A DNA stretch of 15,146 bases, from the NCBI GenBank assembly GCA_002396645.1, contig DGYI01000060.1, positions 221 to 15,366 on the forward strand. The letters run 5' to 3'. The position numbers and the translations under genes were made by a program. Numbering within the stretch: the first letter of the stretch is position 1; every line of letters starts with the position of its first letter. Positions 1 to 5,552 of this stretch are shown here, piece by piece. This stretch comes from Firmicutes bacterium UBA5010. Lineage in GTDB: Bacteria > Bacillota > Clostridia > Tissierellales > Sedimentibacteraceae. Below the pieces are notes generated by a model. It was not told the DNA's origin. It made no database searches and worked only from the letters and a program-made list of their open reading frames with translations.

Positions 1-94
1 TTAATAATATTGAAAATATTGTCGGTAAATCTGTGTAATTATTGATATATAATGCAAAATTACATTTTTATAATAAATAAAATTTATATTTTCT

Positions 95-619
95 CTAATT
101 ATCTCTTTTCTTAGCAAACCCCATTCTACACATTGACCAGTCAAAAGTTGATTTTTTTATCTCATCAAACATATCCCAAAGATTATCTACTATTCTCAGT
201 TCAACATTTCTTTTGAATAATTCATAAAATAAATCATCAAGTTCATGAACAAGTATAGGAACTTGAGAAGTTTTTGAAACATAATACCCCGCTATCTCAT
301 CCTGCAATTCAAATTCTTCGTCATCAAATTCATACAAATACAGCTTTGTATTCTTCATTGTTTCAAACCAAGCATTTTCAATAGCTATCACATGAGAAAT
401 GCTTTTAGAAGATATGTATTTATCAATATCTTCCTTAGATGTATTTTTTCCCATATGGTATGTAACTCTAGGACAGTTTCTCGGTGTTAAAAAATTTGGC
501 AAACATTTCTCGTTAATTGCCCAAACGAGTCCAACCGATTTATCTAAATCTTCTCTATCAGGTGTTCTGGGGTTAAAAACTTTGATATCAGATTCCTCAC
601 TTACATGGTATAATTTCAT
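95..619 (-). CDS. DUF6886-like protein with LYHVS N-terminus
   Basis: Function is unknown. The 174-residue product begins MKLYHVSEESDI and continues with PRTP, VGLVWAIN, LPNFLTPRNCPRVTYH and LYLYEF, a pattern I recognise from the conserved Firmicute family DUF6886. The start is placed at the ATG at 619 because a GGAG sits 9 bases before it; a GTG at 625 in the same frame lies too close to that site. No signal peptide or membrane segment is visible, so it is probably cytosolic. The H of LYHVS, the aromatic residue of VWAIN and the E of LYE are spaced loosely as in ADP-ribosyltransferase folds, but this is inference. It is last in a run of minus-strand genes, with 37 bases to the membrane-protein gene upstream. 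A more distant protein with the same opening motif lies at 14002-14559. Confidence 0.75.
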   Translation of the reverse strand: MKLYHVSEESDIKVFNPRTPDREDLDKSVGLVWAINEKCLPNFLTPRNCPRVTYHMGKNTSKEDIDKYISSKSISHVIAIENAWFETMKNTKLYLYEFDDEEFELQDEIAGYYVSKTSQVPILVHELDDLFYELFKRNVELRIVDNLWDMFDEIKKSTFDWSMCRMGFAKKRDN

Positions 620-656
620 GCACACTCTCTCCGGTTTAAAATAGTATTATTTAAAT

Positions 657-1103
657 TTATGGCTTAATCGGAATTGTCCTAATTGCAGATATTATAATTA
701 TCAACAAAGCAAATACTGAACCAAACAGCGATGTTCCAATGAAATCCAGGCTATTGATATCTTTGAGAAGATAGCTGATTATACAATATATAAAATAAAT
801 AACGGCACCTTGAAAAAATTTTATAAAATGTTCCCATGCGTATTTTTTTCTTTGTACACTGCTCATTGATTTAGCCTCTTCATAGCTCATTCCGTTAATC
901 CAATATATACTTTCGGTTTTATATATTATATAGAATAGAAGCAGCAATAATACATTAGCTGAAAAAGCTACTATTCTGGTAAAAGTCGGATTAGATATAT
1001 CAGGAAAAATTTTCGGTATTAAATATATCTGAGCGGTATATAAAACAATAAAAAACATCATGTATAAAACAAATTTTTTATATGATTTTCTTTGATATTC
1101 CAT
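657..1103 (-). CDS. Hypothetical four-helix membrane protein
   Basis: I do not recognise a family. The 148-residue product has four hydrophobic stretches at about residues 10-29, 42-62, 94-112 and 122-141. Between helices 2 and 3 lies a charged loop (YEEAKSMSSVQRKKYAWEHF). The N-terminus (MEYQRKSYKK) is basic, which suggests it lies in the cytoplasm. An AGGAG 8 bases before the ATG supports the start. It lies only 20 bases downstream of a lipoprotein gene on the same strand, so the two may form an envelope-associated pair that is transcribed together. Nothing in the sequence points to a transported substrate or an enzymatic activity. Confidence 0.65.
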   Translation of the reverse strand: MEYQRKSYKKFVLYMMFFIVLYTAQIYLIPKIFPDISNPTFTRIVAFSANVLLLLLFYIIYKTESIYWINGMSYEEAKSMSSVQRKKYAWEHFIKFFQGAVIYFIYCIISYLLKDINSLDFIGTSLFGSVFALLIIIISAIRTIPIKP

Positions 1104-1123
1104 ATATAAAACTCCTTTTAAAA

Positions 1124-1537
1124 TTATTCTTTATCGCTTTTATATTCTTCATATATTTGCTCAACTCGACTATAATTAAAATCTTTATTCAGAATCTTAT
1201 ATATATTCTCCTCATCTCTGTATAAATACAATAAACCATTTTTATCAACCGATAAAACAGATTTTTCTTTTTTATCTTCGTAAAAAACTACGTTAATAAC
1301 TGACGATACGTCTATGTTTTTATTAATCTTCTTTAATTTTAAGCTATTATACAATGAAGTAAGCTCTCTGACTATTGCTTCCTCTTCAATAGCAGCAACC
1401 TTGCTTAAAGAAACACGTTCGACAACCACAGCATCCGTTGTTATTTTTGCAGGAGTCAAACTATTTAATGAACATCCGGAAAACGTAAATAATGTAAATA
1501 ATATAATTAAAATTAATAAAAAATTTATTTTTTTCAT
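1124..1537 (-). CDS. Small lipoprotein of unknown function
   Basis: The 137-residue product starts with a lipoprotein signal: MKKINF, a hydrophobic stretch to about residue 18, then a TFSGC lipobox with the lipidated cysteine near residue 22. The mature part is soluble and lysine/glutamate-rich, and ends YKILNKDFNYSRVEQIYEEYK. The alternation of short strands (VINVVFYEDKK, SVLSVDKNGLLYLYRDEENIYKI) resembles small Gram-positive lipoproteins of the DUF5301 type, but this is a weak impression. It should be anchored outside the membrane. The ATG has an AAGGAG 9 bases upstream. The downstream membrane-protein gene follows after 20 bases, which suggests a shared transcript; the upstream kinase-like gene ends 99 bases away. 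Confidence 0.65.
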   Translation of the reverse strand: MKKINFLLILIILFTLFTFSGCSLNSLTPAKITTDAVVVERVSLSKVAAIEEEAIVRELTSLYNSLKLKKINKNIDVSSVINVVFYEDKKEKSVLSVDKNGLLYLYRDEENIYKILNKDFNYSRVEQIYEEYKSDKE

Positions 1538-1636
1538 AATATATTCTCCTTAAATTAAAATTCATTTATAGTCAAAATTAATATACGGTTCTTTTGCCCA
1601 AGTTTAAGCCCGCGTGTAAAAGCTATCATCTAATAA

Positions 1637-2179
1637 CTAATTTATATAATTAAGTATTTCATCAACTATCTCAAGTATTGTTTTTTCTCCTATATATATG
1701 ATATGTTTTGCAGCTTGCCTGCTTGTTGCAGAATTAATAAATATGCGATTTAGCTCAGTATCATCCTTCTCGTTTCTCTTAGAAAGCAGTTCTAATGACT
1801 TTTCAACATCTTCATAAGGCATAAGAAGAAAGCTGTGCTTTTGTAATCTCATTAGGCCCAGAAATTCTCTAGTCTGAGCTTCATTATCATATACACTATG
1901 TCCTCCGCCAAAATCAACTACTGCATCATCATTTTCTTCTAAAACGATTTTTACAGAATATAGCTCAAAGGGTTTTTGGTATTGATACCACCCTATTATA
2001 CCATACTTTTTATATTTTTCCTCACATTTTTGTAAGGAAAAACCAATTTGTTCATAAATTCTTTTTTTCTCTTCATCCATTTCCACAAACTTTTTTCCGG
2101 TTCTAAGTGCCAGTTCTCTTCCGACAGACGTTTTCCCAACACCTATTGGTCCCATTAATAAAATATTATTATTTCTCAT
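1637..2179 (-). CDS. Shikimate-kinase-like P-loop protein
   Basis: This is a cytosolic P-loop phosphotransferase of the shikimate kinase/nucleoside kinase type, 180 residues long. The Walker A motif GPIGVGKT is at residues 10-17, an acidic MDEEK follows at 34-38, and an FGGGHSV segment at 90-96 resembles the GGG shikimate-binding loop. A lid-like stretch with basic residues (LSKRNEKDDTELNR) lies at 132-145. The insert GIIGWYQYQKPFEL at about 60-73 is not typical of AroK, and no aromatic pathway gene is nearby, so the substrate is unknown. The start is the ATG at 2179; an in-frame TTG at 2191 overlaps the GGAGG ribosome site and is unlikely. A promoter with an extended -10 lies at 2230-2258. 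Confidence 0.75.
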   Translation of the reverse strand: MRNNNILLMGPIGVGKTSVGRELALRTGKKFVEMDEEKKRIYEQIGFSLQKCEEKYKKYGIIGWYQYQKPFELYSVKIVLEENDDAVVDFGGGHSVYDNEAQTREFLGLMRLQKHSFLLMPYEDVEKSLELLSKRNEKDDTELNRIFINSATSRQAAKHIIYIGEKTILEIVDEILNYIN

Positions 2180-2229
2180 GATGACCTCCAACTAATATGA
2201 TTCAATAAAAATTTATTAAATCTATAGTA

Positions 2230-2258
2230 ATTATATCAAAGTAATAAATTTCCAACAA
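2230..2258 (-). promoter_or_regulatory. Promoter for the kinase-like gene (TTGTTG-N17-TATAAT)
   Basis: On the minus strand TTGTTG (2258-2253) is followed after exactly 17 bases by TATAAT (2235-2230), with a TG two bases before it (TGATATAAT, an extended -10). It lies about 50 bases upstream of the ATG at 2179. There is no alternative match in the gap. Confidence 0.5.
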
Positions 2259-2323
2259 CTATTTTTTTTATGAGAATATTTTCCTATTTGTACATTGATC
2301 AAGTGCTTATAAGAACATAAAAA

Positions 2324-2340
2324 AGTGAACTCCATTCACT
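2324..2340 (-). terminator. Distal terminator behind mscL
   Basis: The hairpin AGTGAA-N5-TTCACT is perfect over 6 base pairs. On the minus strand it is followed directly by six T residues. It is the last of four inverted repeats that follow mscL and would stop any transcript that reads through the AT-rich hairpin at 2409-2432. Confidence 0.5.
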
Positions 2341-2345
2341 CTATG

Positions 2346-2405
2346 GAAGAATCGTTCCGATTCTTCATTTATTACATAAGAAATAGAACTTTCCTATGTA
2401 ATAAA
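2346..2405. repeat. Two adjacent perfect hairpins in the mscL 3' region
   Basis: At 2346-2366 there is a 9-base-pair stem, GAAGAATCG and its complement, with a 3-base loop. At 2368-2405 an 11-base-pair stem (TTTATTACATA and its complement) continues past one mismatch into four more pairs around a 6-base loop. Neither is followed by a T tract on the minus strand, so they look like RNA structure rather than terminators. Confidence 0.55.
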
Positions 2406-2408
2406 AAA

Positions 2409-2432
2409 AGAAGATAATTTAAATTATCTTCT
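2409..2432 (-). terminator. Proximal terminator of mscL
   Basis: This is a perfect 24-base palindrome (AGAAGATAATTT followed by its exact complement), 13 bases beyond the mscL stop codon. On the minus strand its last T begins a run of T residues. The stem is AT-rich, so termination may be partial. Confidence 0.5.
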
Positions 2433-2445
2433 AAGCTTGTACAAT

Positions 2446-2856
2446 TTATTCCAAAGCAGATGTACAATGTTTACAACGCGTTGCTTTATTAGGAACTTCA
2501 CTTAAGCAATAAGGACAAATTTTGGTGGTAACTTCTGCTTTAACAACCTCTTCCTTTTTTCCGAAGCTTTTAGCTCTGTTAATCAGCTTAACCATAATGA
2601 ATATAACAAATGCCATTAATGCGAAGTTAATGATTGCAGAAATAAATGATCCATATTTAACAGCTACATCACCAACCATAAATACATTGTCACTTAAATC
2701 CTGGTTAGCAAATAACCCTATAAAAGGTGTAATAATATCATTTACCAATGAATCAACTATAGCCTTAAATGCAGTACCTATAACAACCCCGATTGCCATA
2801 TCAATTACATTACCCCTAATGGCAAATTCCTTAAATTCCGATAAAAACTTTCTCAT
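2446..2856 (-). CDS. mscL: Large-conductance mechanosensitive channel MscL with zinc ribbon
   Basis: MscL forms a homopentameric pore in the cytoplasmic membrane that opens under high membrane tension and releases solutes after hypo-osmotic shock. The N-terminus MRKFLSEFKEFAIRGNVIDMAIGVVIGTAFKAIV is the family signature and first helix. The second helix is at about residues 71-91 (FISAIINFALMAFVIFIMVKL). The protein is 136 residues from the ATG at 2856; GGAG lies 8 bases before that ATG, and an in-frame GTG at 2865 overlaps the ribosome-site region and is unlikely. The C-terminus departs from the E. coli form: after a lysine-rich linker it ends in a CPYC...CKHC zinc ribbon, as known in some clostridial homologues. 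It has its own promoter at 3003-3031 within a repeat unit and terminators at 2324-2432. Confidence 0.95.
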   Translation of the reverse strand: MRKFLSEFKEFAIRGNVIDMAIGVVIGTAFKAIVDSLVNDIITPFIGLFANQDLSDNVFMVGDVAVKYGSFISAIINFALMAFVIFIMVKLINRAKSFGKKEEVVKAEVTTKICPYCLSEVPNKATRCKHCTSALE

Positions 2857-2894
2857 TTTGTACACTCCGTATCAATATTTTATTAGGTATTATT

Positions 2895-2963
2895 GTCTCA
2901 GCAAGAGCCATTGTTAGATATCCGTAACCTCAATCAAGATTGAGGTCACGGATATTATATCAT
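2895..2963. repeat. Modular hairpin repeat, unit 1
   Basis: The unit opens with GTCTCAGCAAG (2895-2905) and closes with GATATTATATCAT (2951-2963). Between them is an 18-base-pair inverted repeat with one mismatch and a 2-base centre (arms 2918-2935 and 2938-2955). Unit 2 follows after a single base. Unit 3 is at 8164-8233. The closing element read on the minus strand is ATGATATAATATC, which contains an extended -10 promoter element. Confidence 0.6.
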
Positions 2964-2964
2964 A

Positions 2965-3012
2965 GTTTCGGCAAGCCGAAACATTTAAAATATGCTACGC
3001 ATATTATATCAT
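2965..3012. repeat. Modular hairpin repeat, unit 2
   Basis: The head is GTTTCGGCAAG (2965-2975), here part of a perfect 8-base-pair hairpin GTTTCGGC/GCCGAAAC (2965-2982). The tail is CATATTATATCAT (3000-3012). A second stem, AATATGC-TAC-GCATATT (2989-3005), runs into the tail in the same position as the stem of unit 1, although its sequence is different. The unit is shorter than units 1 and 3, 48 bases against 69 and 70. Confidence 0.6.
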
Positions 3013-3031
3013 ATTATGATAAAAAGTGTAA
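3003..3031 (-). promoter_or_regulatory. mscL promoter (TTACAC-N17-TGATATAAT)
   Basis: On the minus strand TTACAC (3031-3026) is followed after 17 bases by TATAAT (3008-3003), with the extended -10 TG. The -10 lies inside the tail of repeat unit 2. The predicted mscL leader would be about 140 bases and would contain both repeat hairpins. Confidence 0.5.
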
Positions 3032-3040
3032 TTTTTTTAT

Positions 3041-3550
3041 TTATTTTGCTAGTGCTAAAAAGTTTTCATGTATTTTGTCGGCAGAAGACCTATCCATAAT
3101 CAATACTATTGTATTTCCTATATTATCTACTACTATTTCTTCTCTTTCAACTCCAACACATATCCATTTTCTTGGATCAACTTTTTCTTTTATATCTGTC
3201 TTAAGAGCTTCAATATCAGTACCTTCCTTTACTCTCAAAAGAACTACCGAGTGTGCAACTGAACTTATCATCATTTCCGATGCTAATCCTTCTGCTCCGT
3301 TAAGCTTTTCAAGACCTGTAAAATACATAGAATTTTCATCTGTCAAAACTGTATTTTGCAGTGGTTTAAATTCTTCTTCAAGTCCTTTATATAAAGATCC
3401 CATTATCTCTTCAAGACTTCCTGTAAGTTCTTTTTTCTCCTGCTCTTGCTGTTGACCTTGCGAACCCTTGTCATCATTTTTTGTACATGCTACAGCTCCG
3501 AATGATAAAGCTGCTATAAGCATGCATACAACTATTTTCTTAAATTTCAT
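3041..3550 (-). CDS. DUF4358-type lipoprotein
   Basis: The 169-residue product has a lipoprotein signal (MKFKKIVVCMLIAALSFGAVAC, lipidated cysteine at residue 22), followed by a low-complexity Q/E/K linker (about residues 24-41). The mature domain has the layout I associate with DUF4358: a helical TGSLEEIMGSLYKGLEE, a central SEMMISSVAHSVVLLRVKEGTDIEALKTDIKEKVDPRKW, and a closing VGVEREEIVVDNIGNTIVLIMDRSSADKIHENFLAL. The role is unknown; it should sit on the outer face of the membrane. AGGAG lies about 9 bases before the ATG. No gene with an obvious functional link is adjacent; mscL is downstream but separated by the repeat units and its own promoter. Confidence 0.8.
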   Translation of the reverse strand: MKFKKIVVCMLIAALSFGAVACTKNDDKGSQGQQQEQEKKELTGSLEEIMGSLYKGLEEEFKPLQNTVLTDENSMYFTGLEKLNGAEGLASEMMISSVAHSVVLLRVKEGTDIEALKTDIKEKVDPRKWICVGVEREEIVVDNIGNTIVLIMDRSSADKIHENFLALAK

Positions 3551-3570
3551 TTCAATTTCTCTCCTAAGTA

Positions 3571-3598
3571 ATTATATTTTGTGTCCTTATTTGTCACA
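3571..3598 (-). promoter_or_regulatory. Possible promoter of the DUF4358 lipoprotein gene
   Basis: On the minus strand TGTGAC (3598-3593) is followed after 16 bases by a perfect TATAAT (3576-3571), about 20 bases before the start codon. The -35 is poor, so the call rests mainly on the -10 element. Confidence 0.35.
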
Positions 3599-3642
3599 TC
3601 ATATTAGACGAAAGAGAGAAATTATAGTTCCATGAAATAAAA

Positions 3643-3686
3643 AAGCCGGTATTATATACATGAAATAATTGCATTTTAACCGGCTT
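3643..3686 (-). terminator. Terminator of the rubrerythrin-perR unit
   Basis: AAGCCGGT (3643-3650) and ACCGGCTT (3679-3686) form a GC-rich 8-base-pair stem around a 28-base loop. On the minus strand it is followed by a T tract. It begins 6 bases beyond the perR stop codon. Confidence 0.65.
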
Positions 3687-3692
3687 CTTAAT

Positions 3693-4085
3693 TCAACTTT
3701 TACTCTTATCGGCGCAGCTTTGACATATACCCTTGAAAACTACATCATGGCTAAATATTTTATACTTAGTCATTTCAGAAACTTTGTCGTCCAGCTCCTG
3801 CATATAATCCAAGTTTACGTCCATAAACTCTTTGCATTCCATACATTTAATATGATAATGCTTCTTTAATGTATCATCAAATCTGTCCGCAGCATCGGGG
3901 ACCGAAATTTTTATCAAAATTCCGTCCTCCGCTAAAGAATTTAAATTTCTGTATACTGTACCCTTGCTTATATTAGGATGATTCTGTACTATATAATTAT
4001 ATACATCATCTGCAGTAGGATGATTTCTTAAATTCCTGACTGCATTTAATATAAGCTGTTTTTGTATCGTATTTCTTTTTATCAT
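3693..4085 (-). CDS. perR: PerR-type peroxide-sensing Fur-family repressor
   Basis: This is a 130-residue Fur-family DNA-binding repressor. The N-terminal winged helix carries HPTADDVYNYI (22-32) and the recognition stretch ISKGTVYRNLNSLAEDG (39-55). The C-terminal half carries the structural zinc site C81-x2-C84 and C121-x2-C124. The regulatory metal ligands line up with PerR: H22, D70 (RFDD), H76, H78 and D93, the aspartate arrangement that separates PerR from Fur. Metal-catalysed oxidation of such histidines by peroxide releases the DNA; this is family knowledge. It lies 76 bases downstream of the rubrerythrin gene on the same strand with no terminator between, so it is probably co-transcribed and autoregulated. 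In Clostridium acetobutylicum PerR represses reverse rubrerythrins, which fits the neighbour. Confidence 0.88.
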   Translation of the reverse strand: MIKRNTIQKQLILNAVRNLRNHPTADDVYNYIVQNHPNISKGTVYRNLNSLAEDGILIKISVPDAADRFDDTLKKHYHIKCMECKEFMDVNLDYMQELDDKVSEMTKYKIFSHDVVFKGICQSCADKSKS

Positions 4086-4161
4086 ATCAGATCACTTCCA
4101 TTAAATTTAAACAAGCACTTTTAAATCAGGCTCATAATTTAGAAAGATCAGCACTTATTTC

Positions 4162-4707
4162 TTATTTGAAATATCTATTTAATAAACCTTCAAAAGCTTT
4201 TCCGTGTCTGGCTTCATCCTTTGCCATTTCATGAACTGTATCATGTATTGCATCAAGATTTAATTTTTTAGCAAGTGTTGCTAATTCCATTTTACCGGCT
4301 GTTGCTCCGTTTTCTGCCGCAACTCTCATTTCAAGATTTTTCTTAGTAGAATCAGTTAAAACTTCTCCTAAAAGTTCAGCAAATTTTGCTGCATGCTCAG
4401 CTTCTTCATATGCTGCTTTTTCCCAGTATAAGCCTATTTCAGGATAGCCTTCTCTATGAGCAACTCTTGCCATTGCTAAATACATACCAACCTCTTTACA
4501 TTCGCCTTCAAAGTTAGCTCTTAAACCCATTATTACTTCTTCGTTAACGCCTTGTGCTATTCCCACAACATGCTCATCAGCCCAAACTAAACCCTCTGCA
4601 GATTGCTCAGTAAACTTATCTGCGCCTGCATGACATATCGGACATTCATCCGGTGCACAATCTCCTTCATGCATATATCCACAGACTTTACAAATAAACT
4701 TTTTCAT
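4162..4707 (-). CDS. rbr: Reverse rubrerythrin (rubredoxin domain first)
   Basis: Reverse rubrerythrins are cytosolic terminal peroxidases of anaerobes that reduce hydrogen peroxide to water with electrons from NADH via rubredoxin-type carriers. The N-terminal rubredoxin domain has C6-x2-C9 and C22-x2-C25. It is followed by a ferritin-like four-helix domain with di-iron ligands in NFEGEC (about 65-70), EEAEH (101-105), AEN (131-133) and DEARH (164-168). This domain order, opposite to classical rubrerythrin, defines the subgroup. The ATG at 4707 follows GGAGG; an open frame extends upstream but the rubredoxin domain begins right after this ATG. The promoter at 4809-4837 is strong, with a dyad inside its spacer, and perR follows in the same direction. 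Confidence 0.92.
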   Translation of the reverse strand: MKKFICKVCGYMHEGDCAPDECPICHAGADKFTEQSAEGLVWADEHVVGIAQGVNEEVIMGLRANFEGECKEVGMYLAMARVAHREGYPEIGLYWEKAAYEEAEHAAKFAELLGEVLTDSTKKNLEMRVAAENGATAGKMELATLAKKLNLDAIHDTVHEMAKDEARHGKAFEGLLNRYFK

Positions 4708-4808
4708 AATAATAATCCTCCAAATAATAGTATATTTTTGTTTGCGATCTATTAGTCTCAATTTTATTGAGCTATTTCTATATTTTAATTATTATATCGC
4801 TTATTAAT

Positions 4809-4837
4809 AATATATCCTAATAAGGATTATTTGTCAA
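4809..4837 (-). promoter_or_regulatory. rbr promoter with dyad operator in its spacer
   Basis: On the minus strand TTGACA (4837-4832), exactly 17 bases and TATATT (4814-4809) form a near-consensus sigma-A promoter. The spacer region holds the inverted repeat ATCCT-N4-AGGAT (4814-4827), positioned so that a bound repressor would block RNA polymerase. It does not match the B. subtilis PerR box, so assigning it to the adjacent PerR is inference from context. Confidence 0.6.
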
Positions 4838-4887
4838 TGGCTTTTTAGAGATAATTTAAAGAAAATTATTTGTGCACTTAATGCTCA

Positions 4888-5472
4888 TCACATCTTTTGT
4901 TTCATCAATCCATGCTTGTTACAATAAAAGTAAAGCTCACCTTTACGCATTACAGGAACTCTAAGCTCTGCATTTTGTTCAGGGTATAATTTAATTATAT
5001 GTATCCTATCAAACATAAGATATGCTGCAAAAGATAAAAAATGCTCCTTTGTCATTTCATGATTGAAACTTATATAATAATCATTTTCTATTTTTTCAAT
5101 TTTAGGAGTATGCATCTCATCAATTTCATTAACTGATAAATGCTCCAATTTGCGTCCACAGCATGAGAATTCACCCGATCCTGTTGCAGTAATCAAATTT
5201 CCGCAGGAATTACAAACATAAAACTTAATTCTTTTCATATTCCCTCCGTCAGTGTCGTTTATAGAAAGCTCTCCTTGCAAAATTTTTTCAATATTTACAT
5301 CAAATATTTCCGAAAGCTCGGGAAGTAAGGAAATGTCAGGACATCCTAAACCCCTTTCCCATTTTGAAATAGTCTTATTGCTTATATTCATACTGTCGGC
5401 AACTTCCTTTTGAGTCATGCCCTTTTCCTTGCGAAGCTTATAAAGAAGACTGCCAATCTTAGTACAGTCCAT
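4888..5472 (-). CDS. XRE-type regulator fused to a desulfoferrodoxin-like domain
   Basis: This 194-residue protein joins an XRE helix-turn-helix (about residues 6-64; GMTQKEVADSMNISNKTISKWERG) to a two-centre desulfoferrodoxin module. Centre I, desulforedoxin-like, has C87-x2-C90 and the pair C104-C105. Centre II has all five superoxide reductase ligands: H121, H138, H144 (six apart, as in the family), C184 and H187 in YCNKHGL. The EKH motif of the enzyme reads E-M-H here, so the catalytic lysine is replaced by methionine 120. It may be a superoxide- or iron-responsive regulator rather than an enzyme; this is inference. GGAGG lies 8 bases before the ATG at 5472; an in-frame GTG at 5481 overlaps the ribosome-site region. 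A dyad covers its own -10. The rubrerythrin promoter lies about 50 bases beyond its 3' end. Confidence 0.88.
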   Translation of the reverse strand: MDCTKIGSLLYKLRKEKGMTQKEVADSMNISNKTISKWERGLGCPDISLLPELSEIFDVNIEKILQGELSINDTDGGNMKRIKFYVCNSCGNLITATGSGEFSCCGRKLEHLSVNEIDEMHTPKIEKIENDYYISFNHEMTKEHFLSFAAYLMFDRIHIIKLYPEQNAELRVPVMRKGELYFYCNKHGLMKQKM

Positions 5473-5490
5473 AGCTTTCACCTCCCTTAC

Positions 5491-5509
5491 AGTTATAAAT
5501 TATATAACT
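5491..5509 (-). promoter_or_regulatory. Dyad operator over the -10 of the HTH-desulfoferrodoxin gene
   Basis: AGTTATA-N5-TATAACT is a perfect 7-5-7 inverted repeat that overlaps a perfect TATAAT (minus strand, 5504-5499), about 20 bases before the start codon. At 17-base spacing the -35 position reads ATGGGG, far from consensus. Such a site would suit autoregulation by the XRE protein encoded just downstream. Confidence 0.5.
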
Positions 5510-5552
5510 TAACTTTAAATGCCCCATAGATTTTACTTGGTTTAAGCTGTCA

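Noticed and set aside
1637..2179. Assignment as aroK (shikimate kinase)
   Set aside because: It has a P-loop and a GGG segment but an atypical insert and no aromatic pathway neighbours, so only the fold family is claimed.
2180..2191. Upstream in-frame start codons that overlap the ribosome site, here and at 7361, 8306, 12129 and 14571
   Set aside because: In each case the TTG or ATG reads into the GGAG(G) that serves the next in-frame ATG, so the downstream ATG with normal spacing was chosen.
2895..3012. CRISPR-like array
   Set aside because: Only two adjacent units of unequal length, with variable self-complementary cores rather than unique spacers between identical direct repeats, and no cas genes.
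2522..3455. Long plus-strand open frames opposite mscL and the DUF4358 lipoprotein gene
   Set aside because: They are antisense to well-supported genes, lack ribosome sites, and have no recognisable domain.
4814..4827. Classical PerR box in the rbr promoter
   Set aside because: The dyad does not match TTATAAT-N-ATTATAA; only a candidate operator of unknown specificity is reported.
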